Positions 38,801 to 53,800 of a DNA stretch of 64,000 nucleotides are shown one piece after another. The notes under the pieces are model-generated. The model was not told where the DNA came from, did no database searches, and saw only the letters and a list, made by a program, of their open reading frames with translations. Each line of letters starts with the position of its first letter. The first letter of the stretch is position 1. Source of the DNA: Pteria penguin (Eukaryota > Mollusca > Bivalvia > Pterioida > Pteriidae); NCBI GenBank assembly GCA_035048485.1, contig CM068582.1:15294001-15358000 (forward strand). The letters run 5' to 3'. A program made the position numbers and the translations under genes.

Positions 38801-41800
38801 GTTTGACTCCTACAGTGGGCACACTTGTATTCTGTCTTTCGGATTAAACAATGAAAAACAAAGGTCAAAAGCAAGTGAGGCTCGCTATATGAAGTGCTTG
38901 CCTCATGACCGAGATGTCCTGGGTTAGACTCCACTATTGGGCATGGAGTGTCTTGTCTTTTGGATCAGACAATGAAAATCAAGGTCCCAATGTCACAGCA
39001 GGCATGGCATGTGAAAGATCCCTCACTACTTGGGTGGGTCCATTGCAAAAGGATAAATTTCTGTAAATGCCATCAGTATATATATGTAATAATCGTGGAG
39101 TAAGGTAAACAATAATTATTTAATTAATCAGTTAAACATCTAACTCAAATTCTTTTTGAGACCTAATTTAGTGCTGGAGGACAAGTCTTGGAGGACGTCT
39201 TGAGGGAAGATAATTCAAGAATACCCAATATCACCCTCCAGATTATATACGTGTAGAAGTACCAGAAAATCTGTTTAAAAAGAGAAAATTACAAGTGAAT
39301 TTTGTATGTCAAGAGCTTCCTCCCAATTCCATTCATTTGTATGAAATATCCTCTAACAAACATCAACAGTTTTACCAAAACTTGAAGTGGAAATATTCCT
39401 GAGCAGTTTGCCATCGAATACTACCCTGCATTGTCTCTGGATAGTCTGTCTGGCTTTGAATACTGTACTCAGTCTGTAGTAATCAGCTGTATAAACACCT
39501 TTCAGATTTTTACGTCAGATTTCATAAGACTGAAGAGACCAGATATATCGAGATGAGTCCGAAATTGCTGCCACACTGGAGCATATCAACCAACTGAGAT
39601 CAAACAACTGAAGTTACTTACAATGTGTCAGTTTTTGTTATTTTAGAAAAGGAATACCTGTTCTGTGCATGGCATGCTGCTCCAACACTGGCTTGTAAAA
39701 TCTTACAACGAGAAAGTACTTTATGCCCTGAAATTAATGAAAGGTCAATTGATTAGTGTATTTAGTATTTACAGCATAGAGAAAAGAAAAATTCTGTCAT
39801 GAAAGCATAATTTATTTGGTGATTCTGGACATTTTCAAGAATTTTATATTCATGCTGCAGCTGAAATATTCATGTAAATCCTAAAATGAATATTTCAGTA
39901 TATAAACATTCATTCATTATTCATTTATTTTTTTCCCATATGAGATCATAATACAAAAACATGTACATGTAAAAACATATGTAAATAAGAGAAATATGAT
40001 TATCATTGACTTTCAAATATAGAACATATATACAGATATGTACATGTCAATTTGCTGTTTACTATGAATTGCTTCCTGATTGGTTCAATGTGTCTTATAC
40101 TTGAACCAATCAAATATTATCTTTTAAGCCCAGTTTTGAATTGTATGAGAATCACAAAGCTATGACATTATGAAGTGTAAACATGTAGAGCCTATTCTTT
40201 CTCCTTCCAGTATTGTACATACGGATTACATGTCCAAGATTAAGGTCACCAGATAGACAAGAGGCCCAAATGGGCCTATATCGCTCACCTGAGCACAAAT
40301 TGCCTATTTACAATAAAATGACAGCTCATTTCAGTAGAAAATTTTGCTTTTTTTCTACAAGACTTTCTATAAGGTTTGGTGATATTTTGTGCAGTCGTTT
40401 TGAAGAAGTCCAAAATGTGTTAACCAATCAGAGCCAATGGTGGCCATCTTGGATTACGAATGGGCATGAAAAACACAAATTTGGTAGAGGACCTTGAGTA
40501 CTTACTTCCTATGAAGTTTGGTGGAATTCTGTGCAGCGGTTCTGGAGAAGAAGTCAAAAATGTTGAAAAGCTAACGACGGACGGACGGCAGACGACGATT
40601 GATCACAAAATCCATGGTACAAAATGAACCTGGGTCCAGAAAGATTTGTATAAGTGACTTCCAAGTTACAAGTTAAACTCTTGACCTTCTCATATCTCAC
40701 TCAAATAAATCCTACTGAATCATAATATAGAAGAATACCCACAGTACTGTGCTTACAATTCTAATTGTAAGCAGAATATGTTGTTTGTAGTGTAAACTCT
40801 TGGAATTAAAAATGCAATACAAATATAACCACATGTAGCATCATTTGCATTTCTTTAGCTGCAAGTCCTGGCCCTTCTTGAATGATAGGGCAACAATTCC
40901 TTACGTTACGTAAACTTGCAATTTTGATAAACGGAATGTCCGGCATGACTGTAGTACTATGGTACCAAATGGAACAAATATCAAACATATACAAACATAA
41001 AGCAAACGATTGGTAATAAAAACTTACCCATGACCCGTTGTCTGAAAACTCTACACACATTTTTCCCTAACCTCTCAAATTTCCCAGTTTGTTTATATGT
41101 CGTCTGAATTATACACACATTTGCATGATTGCATCTCATGGACAGATTCAAATGTGTGGATAAGACTATGTATAAACAAGTCGGCAAATATGACACAAGT
41201 TGGGGAATAATATGTGTAGAGCCTTCACATGATGGATTGAGGGTAAGTTTTTATTGCCGATGGATTGCTTTGTATTTACCGTATTTACTCGAATATAATA
41301 TGCACTTTTTTTTGCCAATTTGACCCCTCATTTTCTCACTGCATATTAAACATAGGGTTGGAAATCTGGAAATTTTTTCCATGCCTTTAAGCTTCAGAGG
41401 CAGATTTAGAGGGGTGTGTGTGTCCGTTAAAGTATCTAAAGCCATCAATCAAACCCAGGAGGCGTGAGATATATCTATTGCCTGTATACTGTCTGCTTCC
41501 CGTAGTACATGCCCAAGGTGATAACAGGAGTAATGTCTACAGTGTGTCATTCAATGAACACGACAGAATGCATGCGCTGTGTTATTTAGCAAAGGTCTCT
41601 GATCAGCAGATTGTACAGGTGATATAATGATTTATCCTTGATTGATAGTTACGTAACAGGTGAAACTACTTGACTGTAACGGCACGAGCATCGACAGTTT
41701 GGATAACACTCATTTATTCATTCTTCATATATTTTGTCTTCACAAACATTTGCGATCTCCGTGTTAAGTTCACCTATATAGTACACATGCACGTTCATTC

Positions 41801-44800
41801 TAACGAGAGAGTAAAAAATGAAGTGATCGTCTGGGACGAGGGTACTAGTTAAGACATTTAAAGTCTATGCGAGTTTGATTGTAAATGAAATGAAAGAGAG
41901 AAAAGCGTTGATATCACACAATGAATAAAGGCTGGTCGTTCTGTGCCGCTTTTGATAATAATACACGTTACACAATTACACTGTAAAAGGTATACGGCAA
42001 AGCAATTTCAGCTCTCGGTCTTGCTACTTCAACACAAAATTGACATCTTGTTTTGGATTTTTCCGTTTTTTCATGATTTTTGGGGTCATTTTTAGGGGTG
42101 TATTATACTTGGGTGCATATTATATTTGAGGAAATACGGTATATATGTTTGATTTTTGCTCCATTTGGTTCTGTGATACGAAGAATCATGCGGAACATTC
42201 CGTTTATCAAAATTGCAAGTTTACACAAAATAAGCAATTGTGGCCCTATCATTCAAATAGTGCCATGAATTGCAGTGAGCATTTCTATATTTACACAAAA
42301 ATATTCTATAACAATATGTTTACTTTCTTCATACTGAACAATAGAAACTAAAATACCTTGTAGTTTGTCCCCAATGAATGATACATTGCAGGTGTTAGGA
42401 AGTCGCTCACTTTTGGGCAGCTTTCCATTGAAATGAACCTGTCCTTTAAATGTATCCTTTTGAATAGAAAATTAAAATATACCTATAATAATACTATTAT
42501 TACTTTCCTGAGTAGATTTAAAAAATCTAATTAAAATAACATGTCAAACAAGTCAGATATCCACTTGTATGTACATGCACTGCCTGGAATGAATACATAT
42601 CAATCTTGATAAGTTAAACTTAAGGGTTCAATTGTAACTAGAAAAGTCAAATACCATTAATGGCAGCAAAATTGTACAACATCAAATTTAGTGGTAGGCT
42701 CAGCATGACCTTCACCTTTGATATGACCTTAGGTCAAAGTTCTGTCAAGGGTTACAATCATATGAAGCAGATCAATGTTTGTTTTTTAAACCAGACAACA
42801 TTTTAGTCCATGGATTCAGTGTGAAGTTAACTTTGGAGCTATGATCTTGGCTCAAAGTCATAATACAAGGATAAAAAGTATGTGAACTATGAAGCAGATC
42901 AACAGTACATAGCAGATGTATATTAATGACAAAGAAGTTTTTATAACTTCCTCAACAGATGGACAGACAGACAGGGTGATTCATTTATATCCCCAAACTT
43001 CATTTGTAGGGGTTTATAATCAAAGTTATCAAAAGCCTGACTTAAATGTAAAATTGATTTCTAAGAACTTTAAAACTGATTACTCATAATGTTTCCATTA
43101 TCATACAAAAAACTCATTTCTACAGTCCTGATTCAGATTTACCTTACTATCATCAAAAAGTCTAACACCTGATAATTCCTAATATACTTCTTATTGGTCC
43201 CTTGAAGGTGGAGTTACAGAGATTGAGTAGGACTTAGAACCTTCAGTACAACTGGAACACAGCTAGCACATTCTATACACATCTACTCATAATGCTCTTT
43301 CTCTGTACCAAGTGTGGTCAAAATCCATCACAGGATATGGAAATATCACGACAGACAGTTGAGACAAATTTATAAGGCAGAGTACCTGTAATTTCTGTTC
43401 CACATAGTCTCGGACGAGACACAGATGTTGACTGTATTTGTCTATGTTGTTTACAACCAGTTCAGCTGCCTTCAAAAGCAATGAGATATTTCATTATGGC
43501 AGTATGAAAATGAGTATGAATGTGTGTTTTACAAATAGCTGTGTCAGGTTTCTCAAGATCTTTGAGCAAATGTGTGACTGGGTGTTCAAATCTTGTCTGT
43601 AACCATGGTGACAGTGGGAGATCTTTGGGTAGACTTCTTGATTTCAGAACCAGTAAAACAAACTGTCAAAACAAGGAATGCATACCATGATTTTGAATAG
43701 CCAGTCTAATAAATTCATACTCTGAGACTAAAAGGCCAGGTTGAAGAGTAAAGAAACACTCTGTGAAAAAAAACCTAAGATTTATTTCAATAAAATATCG
43801 CAGTATATTTTTACAGAGTATAATGTATGTGGCATGTAAAGGAAATTGTTATCTACTGTTGTTGGACAAAACGTCCAGTACTTTTATGTATCTAGATATG
43901 GCCAATTCAACTTAATTAGTAAATTAACATCCAACTGGGTCAACAAAAAATATGGGGCGGGTGGGAGACTTTTATTTTTAATTTTTTAGCTTCCTGACAA
44001 AAATATTCATGACAAAAGTGTTTTTGTCAACAGATGGGTGTCATATAATGCCCTTATTTTAACAGAAGGATGTCAAGTTGTATTTTTTCATAGATGGAAT
44101 CAAAAGTATAACTACCGGATTTGTACATGAAAAATTTTCAGAAATCGTAAATTTTGCCAAAATAAAACAAAATAGGGGTGGACCGATTTTTGAGGGGTGG
44201 GTGGGGATGATAATCTATCTATTAATTTGAAATGGCCTATACTGAGAACTTATATTTTAACTCCACCTAAAGAAACAGATGAAACATAAATCATATCAGA
44301 TGCACTTACTTTGCCAAGCCCTGCTATCATCCCTGTGTTTTCTGTCCTTTATAAATAAATCATAGAGGTAGATATTAAATACATTCAACATATTAAAAAA
44401 CAGTTTGTACCTCTATTGTACATAAATACATTGTCTTGTGAGTAAAGAGAGAAGTAAACGTAGTATAAGCATAGCATAATTTCACAATTTTTTTTTTTTA
44501 AAGTACATCAAAGTTGAATGTCAAGGTCACAGGGTAAAAAATTATGGTAGCAACAGAATGAAGTTGTGACAAGGATTTAACATGGAAATATGAAAATGCC
44601 ACCTTACGCAGTTAAGAAGTTATAAGTAAGGTTAAAGTTTTTGATCACAGACCACAACAGTGCTGATATCAAGGGCATGACAAGTTCTCCAAACATTCAG
44701 TTCCAGTGAGCTAAAAGCACAAACACAGAACCCTAAGTACTCTTCTCACAAAGACTATCAATTACTGTGGGATGCATCATATATTAGACTTGTCATACAA

Positions 44801-47800
44801 AGCTTAAGGCTGCCATCAACCAACACTCTGGTTGCTATTTCAGAAAACATTCTCATAGTGAGTAAATGTCAAATATCTATCATTCAAGTATTACAAAAGT
44901 TTTTGTTTCAGATACATGTGAAAAAAGTCATACATTTTCTGTATTTTATAGAATTATTCATGGTTACACTTATTCCATGTAAAATATATACATGCTGTAC
45001 AAACACAGTGTTGGACTAACTTTAGAGAGGATTGACTGACAGAATAATTGATTATTGTTTTGCATAGATTACTGGACCAAAGCAAATATGAAGGTGGTCC
45101 CTTCCTTGTGGATTTGTGTTTTTTTTTTTTTTACTTCTGCAATAGACCCCACTCTAAGCAGTGAGGGGATCCATAATATATCAACTATTTCTAGTATATA
45201 ACACCTCAGATTTTATTGCCAGATGGATAGAAACATAAAAGAGACTCTAATGGGATTTTGAACTGAGTTAGGCTGGCCTCTTTGAATGAGATAGCACCTT
45301 ACAGAGTGAGGTAAATCTATTTCTGGATAAATGACTATCTGATAAGCTGAAGCTAACTTATAAATTGACTTAAAAATTGACTCTGTTAAGTTTTGAATTT
45401 AATCCAAATCGGACATCATACCCTGATCTGTAGTTTCTTTCTTGGCCTCCCCCGTAAAACATGGGGTACAGTGGTACCACTTTAGTGTCCAGATCTCTTA
45501 TATAGATTGCTCCAATTCTGGGCCCATAAAACTAATCATAGAAAAGTAGAAGGATGCAAAGTTTAGTAGATAAAAAATAAATTTTGCTTCATAAAAATAT
45601 CTTAAATGTATGATGAAGTAAGACAGATAACACTCAAAATAGAAAATGTTTTACAAAACTGCAAAATTATATAATAATACCATATTTATATTAAATTAAT
45701 TCAAGGAAACCATATTGGACAGAACTTAAAATCAATCCATGAAGAACAAAAATTTTCCCAATATACATGTACCTAAAACTCCCAAACAAAACAGAATTAT
45801 CCTTACATGACTTCGTCATATGGCTGAGTCAGATGTCCTTATGTTTTCTTTTATATCTACACTTACACTACACCTCTCAAGTGCAGTGTGGAGCTGGTAG
45901 AACAATTCCCTACGCCTGGGTGTTCAGAGTGTTATTATTCTACTCTCAGGTAAATGACTTTGTTGTGTGATAATTTTTTAGGCTTTTTGTCTGTGATAAC
46001 TTTTGTCATAAGGTTGATGAGGTTGATATCTTCATGCTTTCTTTTACAGGACAAATACCCCGGCATCAACACATTCCTGTGACCTTGACCTTTGACCCCA
46101 AAACAAAAGGGATCTTCCTTTTATCATGGGCATCATATACGCAAAGTGTCAAGATCATAGGGTGTAAAAAGCTATTGATTTATAATTTGTAAATACTCTA
46201 TTTTCAAACAGATAAACATAGTGAAACCAGTACACCTCATGTAACTTTGCTGGTGGGAGGTGTAATAAAACTAAATCCTATTTTACATAAGAAACTTATA
46301 ATTAATTAATCTAAGACATTACCTTGTGTCCTACAATGGTTAGATAGTCCGCACAAAGGTCACCAACATCAACATCTATCTTTCCTAAAGCCTGAGCCGC
46401 ATCAGTATGCAGGAGTATCACAGGCTCGTGCTTTCTGCTCCGGTTTAACTTGGACACCTTTTGGAATATTTCTTTCACAGGCTACAAAGAGAAGCAATAA
46501 TCCCTTGTAATGATGTAGTATAAATCATCTGTTTTCATTTAATTGCTTTATTATGATTATAACTCATAATACACAAATAGCACTAATAATTATACACTTT
46601 ATTAATGATTATAATGATGTATAAATGTTTTTCTTCTTAGGATTCAAAAAAGCAAACAAACAGAAATTTCTCTATGGTCGAAAATAGCAGTCATGCAGTC
46701 AGAGAATTGTAGTTTTGCCATTAGACCCGTAATATTCCTAATAAACTGGCCATATTTCTTCAGGCTGGTAAAAGTTAGAAATCCTAGGCTTAGCTCTCTT
46801 CTGCAATAATATAATCTGAATATTTTTTTGTTATTTATCCTTGAACTATGCCTTTTCATTAAAACTGTTTGTTCCAATATCACTTCATCCTCCTCAAAGC
46901 AATTAAAGTTTTAGAGAAGGGACAAGGAATAACAATTCTCTCACTCCAAACAAAATTATCTACATGTTCATTTGCTTAGGGACCACTGACTCATACCCCT
47001 GTATATTCCAAACCACTGATAAAACCACAATGCATAAACAATATCAGAAATACAGGAACTGCACGTGTCAGCTCTATATAAATGGGTGAGAAAAAAATAT
47101 GCCATTATCAATCTCTACTTTGCACATGGACAAAGAAATTCCATCCTTTTAACAAGGACCTGAATCATTCAGGTCATAAACTGCAAGTCTTCAGTAATTT
47201 CCCTTTCCCTGTCAGAAGTGTTTTTTGACTGTAATATCAAAGAAATCAATCAACACAGAATATGGAAGTTGTCAAGAAATGAGATAAAAGGAAAGTAATG
47301 GATAAATCTTAGCCACTGTTTATATTCTTAACATCAGAATGTGTTTGAATGCCTTAAACATGGAGTTTTGCCTTACCTGTAGAACACCTGTCTCATTATT
47401 GGCTAACATAACTGAGATCATACAAGTTGAAGGTCGTATGGCAGCTAATACATCATCACTTGCTACACATCCTGTCTTTGGAGAAGCTGGTACAAATGTA
47501 ACACCTGTACAGGCAAGACAAGCAATCAATGAAGTACAAAAGTGGAGCAAGGGTCATTATCAGAACAAAATTTGCATCTCTTCAAAATGCAAATAACAGT
47601 TCCAACTATCCAGCAAAATCAGGTGAATACAATAATAGATAAATTAAAGTAGTTATTTTTCTTGCAGGGATTTGGTCCATATATTTACTTCTTTTTTCAC
47701 ACCAAGATTATTTCACTTAAGACTGTGAAAGCCTCTGTCTGATGTATAGCATTGAAGTTTTGAGGTATGCAACAAACCATTCCAAAGACTGATTGATTAA

Positions 47801-50800
47801 TTTTTGTTTTATGCCACTCCATAATTGATTCATGTAAAAGGTGTCGGGATCTGCCTGATGCATAGATATCTTTAGTTTTGCAATGGACCCTCCCAAAGCA
47901 GTCAGGGATCTTTTACTTGCCAGGCTTACTGCAACACAGGACCTCGGTTTCTACTGTTTCATCAGAAAGGTAGGACATCAGTTCATCTATGAAGGGAGCA
48001 AACCCAGGCCTCCCGGTAACGAGTCGAGCACCTCATCTACTGGGCTACACTGGCTTCCATTCCAAAGAAGTGAGAACATATTGCAGTGCCAATGTCTACC
48101 ATGACGCCATTTTACTGTATTATCCAAAAGACTAGACACCAATAAGCCACCAGGGGACACACTTGGTACCAAACAAAAGAAAACTTTACTTGTACGGTAT
48201 CACCACAACACTTCCTAGTTATCTTTTCTGACAAGAATTCATCACTAGGATAGAGACTTGAGAATATATCAACCAAACATTTGTTAAAGTCAAGTCGCGA
48301 TAACTGAAACTCAGAAGGACTACGGAAAACAAACCACTTGAGAAAAATTTGATTTATGATGTATATTTATGTTAAGAAATTAGTGTCTGGACTTGAAAAT
48401 TGGTCTGAATCAATTGGAAATTTTAGTTATCAGAGTTATAGTAAATGTGAGTCATTTGGTTGCAATATCTGTACATACGTGCAGTTTATTTGGTCAAGTG
48501 CTACACAACATTGCTATAAAAACTAGATCTCTTTAATAAACAAGGGACAAACATAAAACTGAATTGGATTAACATATGGCTACAGGGGACTTTAAATCAG
48601 ACTGAAGATGGCATTCTTACACTAGAAGCCATGCTAAATGTAATTAAATGTAATAATATCTATAAGTGATTTTATCTATATCAAGTGCTATTGCAATCTC
48701 ACAAGGAAGACAAAATTGAAAACCTGATTCCTTTCTAGTGGCTTAGGTCAAGAGGAAGAGATGGGAAGCAGAGTACAGAGATGGTATCAATTTTGAAGTT
48801 AAAATGGTATCAATGGAACCATATGTGTTTGTGAAACACTGATGCCCCTGTATGGCATCAATGCATGAACTATCTCAGAAATGGTATGAAATGGAAGATT
48901 TTATTACAAGAAATGACCAAGATATTGTATCTAGGCCCCATCTCTAGCCAATACAAAAGTTCTGGTAAAGGATCAAGTTTGCAGATGGTTGGATAAATAA
49001 ATGGACATACAAATGATTAAACACAGACACAACAAAAATGTATGTATATCCAATTCTATGGCCATAAAATGTCTTTTTTAACCTATTAACTGGCTTAGAT
49101 TGATTAGAAAAATTAATCCCATCTCTCCTATGATTTTGTTTGCAGGAGTTTAATGAAATCTGGATTATTTCCTTATAGTAAAGAAAGATTACATATTTAA
49201 TACAATCAGTCCTACATACTGGCTATTCCTTCCTCGGCGAAGTTCTCCAGGACCAGTTTTACTGCATCGTGTTCCAGATTAGTGGTGATAAAGTGTGGAA
49301 GAACCTCTCCCTTATCACCAAGGCCTTGGTGATTCAGACCATTGGAATTCTTCATTTGGAACGCATGGAAATACTTGACAGCAGTGTGGAGAATCATGTT
49401 GTTGCCCTGTATAAAGTAAAAGCGAATATAAGAGTAATAATATACAGAGAAAGGAGTAAGTTGTTGATTTTTTTTTTTTGAATAACGTTTCAAAACCTTT
49501 TTTTTCAACTCAAACATCCGGCGACATGTCAATTTTGATGGGCATCGTCTCCAAGATGAAGAGCATCATATCAGTACATCATTTGGGTTGGACTAATGCG
49601 ACTGGGTGTATTTCAAATAATTTTTCCAGTAAAATTAATTTTACAACTCCCTTATATGTTATGACTGGCCTTACATCATTTTACTATTAGTTCATCATTT
49701 TCTATCAAACATATTATGAGATAATAGGAATCATCAATTTTTTTTTTCAGAGATATCTATAATTACTTTGATTAAAGTCTTTTCTTTTTGGCTTGATTCT
49801 TGATCTCTGAATCTGGAGCCAAGCTCTTAACTGATAGAGCTATGTCAGTATCATAATAATCTGAAAGAATAGGCCATGGTGTTCTTTGCTGAAAGTTATG
49901 ACATATCATCTTGGAGAAATGTTAGAAATAACAGTTATACCCAAGTTTGAATAATGTCTTGAAATCCATGTCTTAATGATAAACAAAGATTGCTTATTCT
50001 AAAGAAACAGCAAACAAATTTTTAAGGCCACTCTATTGAAAGTACAATGTACTGGAAAAGTCTGATATGTTTTCGTACATACATGCATCTATAGTTCAAA
50101 TAAATGACAAAAGAACTGATATAGCTGTGTCAGAAGCATGCTTGGCTCATGCTTGAGAGGTTCTAGGTTCAATTCCCTCATATGGTTCATCTTTATCGTT
50201 CAGATGAGACAATAAGGCTAAAGGTCTGATATGGCAGTAGACAAGACACATAAAATATCCATCAACACTCCAGATGGGTTCATCGCATACTTTGAGTTTC
50301 TGTACAATGCATGGAGTCAATGCTGTCACCATATAAGTGCAAAAACATAGGTATGATCATGTAATACTACAACAAATCAAATAGCAGAAGGAGAAGAAAA
50401 AAAAAAGTGAAATTGTGTTTGTGAGACACTAATGTCCAAGACAGTAACTAGGTAAAGAAGTCCTTTTGCCAAAAACAAACAGATAAAAACTATATGACTA
50501 TATGCCTTAGGTTTTTCCCTTTCTTTTAAGGGGCGTAAAAATATATTTCACAAAGAAAAAAAAAGGAGTAATCTCCTGATCCCATTTATGTGCTGCATTA
50601 CACTATACAAACACCATCATTTTTTCCATATTAGAAAAATTGAGAATCAGAAAATCAAAAACATTATATGTAGACAGGATGGCTGATACCTATGTACCTT
50701 GTCAGTAAATCATTACCTCTGTTCCTCCTGATGTGAAAATGATGTCTGAAAATAATAAAGAAAATCCCATATGATGTACAACTGAATATAAATGAGGAAA

Positions 50801-53800
50801 TTAAAATAGGGGTCTTCAACGTTTGTTGTCAATGATCATCTCAATGTTTAGTAATAATTATAAACTGACGAAAAAATAAACTTCACATATTTTGTGAATT
50901 TGAAATCCAGAGCCTAATTATACCTGCATTAAACATCATTAACCAAAACAAACTATCCACATATGTTATCAACAATTACCCTTCAAGAAGACATTAATTT
51001 GTATTGTTTACAACCATATACATATACTGTTAGTGGTAAATACTCTACAGAGTTTATGTTTGTTTGTTAACTTGCATACATGTTGATTCAAAATAACATT
51101 CACTTAGTGACTTAAAATTAAACATCAACAGAAAACAGGAATTATTAAATAAACTTGTTTGTTTGCTCAATACCACCTTTTATCCTTTTTTATGTCTTTA
51201 TCTGAGTCATACATTGCATGAAGTACTATATAGTTGAAAGATCATTGCTCCAGAGTAAGAAAGGAAAGATACTGACAAACAATTGAAATTGTATCTTTGA
51301 AGTGAATGGAACAACACATGAGTTATCTATATATCATCCTTACTAAACACTAGACTTGCCTCTTACCTTACTAGCCACTAGACTTGCCTGTTAACTTTAG
51401 TAAACACTAGACTTGCCTCTTACCTTACTAAACACTAGACTTGCCTCTTACCTTACTAGCCACTAGACTTGCCTGTTAACTTTACTAAACACTAGACTTG
51501 CCTCTTACCTTACTAGCCACTGGACCTGCTTGTTACTTTACTAAGCACTGGACTTGCCTGTTAAGTTAACTAAACACTAGACTTGCCTCTTACCTTACTA
51601 GTCACTAGACTTGCCTGTTAACTTTAGTAAACACTGGACTTGCCTGTTAACTTTACTAAACACTAGACTTGCCTCTTACCTTGCTAAGCACTGGACTTGC
51701 CTGTTAACTATACTAAACACTAAACTTGCCTGTTAACTTTACTAAACACTGGACTTACCTGTTACTTTACAAAACACTGGACACTAGACTTGCCTGTTAC
51801 TTTTGTAAACACTGGACTTGCCTGTTACTTTACTAAACACTAGACTTGCCTGTTACTTGACTAACACAGGATGTGGTTGTTACTTTACTAGACACTGAAC
51901 CTGCTTGTTGCTTTACTGAACACTGGACTTATCTATTAACTTTATTAAACTCAAGACTGGCCTGTTACTTTACTAAATACTGGACTTGCCTGTTAGCTTT
52001 GCACCAATCATATCTGCTATGTGACCCCTTGCCTCTACAATCTGACTTTTGGCCTCTATGCCTAAAAAGGTAAAATTTCCATAAATGTTAACTAATGCTT
52101 TATATTACATTCTGAAAATAGTTCTTTGGATTGACTTGAGGATAGATTTATTTAATGTGGCTGTTTTCATCTGAGTGTTTTATATTCAGCATTATCATGC
52201 CAATGTATACATGAACCATAATGGTTGATTGATTATTGTTTTACATCACTCCATGATTATTTCATGTACACGGTGATGGCATCTGCCTGATGAATCGCAT
52301 AGCAATTTTTACATTTGCAATGGATCCATTGGAAGCATTGAGGGAGCTTTTATGTGCTACGCCTACCGTGACACAGGACCTCAGTTTTTACTGTCTCATC
52401 TGAAAGACAGAACAGTGGTGTGCCCACGGCAGGAATCAAACCTGGAACCTTTTGGTTACAAGCCCAGCACCTCATCCACTGGGCCACACTGGCTTGAACC
52501 ATAATGGGTTATATCAGGTATATATGGGGTATATTTACCCAACATCTCTTGTGAAGAAACATACTCACAGCAAATGTAAGCACTTTTAACATGTTAAAAT
52601 AAAGCTTCAACAATTACTATTAAATTCAAGCACTTTTCAAATTGTTTTAATTTCCAAGCACTTCAAGAGGACTGAATCTAAATTCACGCACTTTTACAAA
52701 TGTCTGTGCCTTCCATGAAAGTCTGCCAATTATTAACTTTGTGATGCTAGATTCCCTATTTGACAAATGATTCATAGAAACCTAAACCATAATGAGATAA
52801 TCCATTTCCCACAAAATCAATAAAGCATCATAATGTTTGACAAGCAGAACTTCAAAGGATTTAAACAGGAGTTAGTTTTCCAAAGTTCCAATAAACAAGA
52901 AGCAATTTTGCATGTATATTTGATTGTCCTCAGCCATTTGAAACAAAATAATTACAAACCTTGTTGATACGAGCTACTTGGATTACCCCATGCTGTCTTC
53001 AAAGCCGATGTTATGGAGTGTAAAACTTCCTCGTCTAGGGGTGTGGTAGCATTGAAGTCTAGATACACCCTCCTGACAACACACAACAAGGTATCATTGC
53101 TATTGTACACAAGGATATGAACAGGTATGCATTTTATTACATAAATTGATTGGTTACTTCAACCTGAGGAGAGATCGGGCTAAGGGAGTCAACTTAATCT
53201 GACAATAAAAAATATCTATGCAGTATGTATGTATAAAAATTCCATCTCTTAGAAGTTTTTTTTTTTCTAAATCATTGACATTATGCTTCATACAAAGGTT
53301 ACTTGACATGACCAGTGTCCGCGAAATTCATCGGACCGAACGGACAAAAGTGCGATCGGTCCGATTTGCACGTTTTCTAGCCGGACCGTTTGTCCGATGT
53401 TGCTTCCAACACTATGTATACCACAGAAAGACGGAGTCTTGCAAGCAATTATACTATTTAATAACGACCTTTACATTTTGAGCGTTCCTGAGTGTACATG
53501 AATGTCTTTTCTAGCGAAATTAAAATATGTGGAGGGGGCAATCCCTGGAAAACCACTAAACAAAAGAAAATTGACATCGACGGACGCCAACAAAAAGGCG
53601 ATGTTAAATACCCCATTGAAAATTCTTCAATTTTCGTTTTTGGTCAGACAGAAATGATTTCGGTCCTATGAAATATGTCTTCCAATAGGACCGAATGTCC
53701 TGTGGAGTTCAAAAAAGTTTTGCGGACACTGCATGATATGTAAAATACGAAAATAACTGGTGTCACATGACTATGGCACTAACAACAATGTACCACAGTG

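Noticed and set aside
40806..41060. 84-residue minus-strand frame resembling plus-strand frames at 41,129 and 42,080
   Set aside because: The likeness is explained by the DNA inverted repeat 40,859-42,277. No start-to-stop gene structure is shared.
51751..51765. Canonical CAG|GTAAGT inside the SCLY array as the true exon 3 donor
   Set aside because: Using it would extend exon 3 by 232 nt, pass a stop codon at once and shift the frame, losing the conserved GGTE segment. The GC site at 51990/51989 gives a perfect in-frame join.
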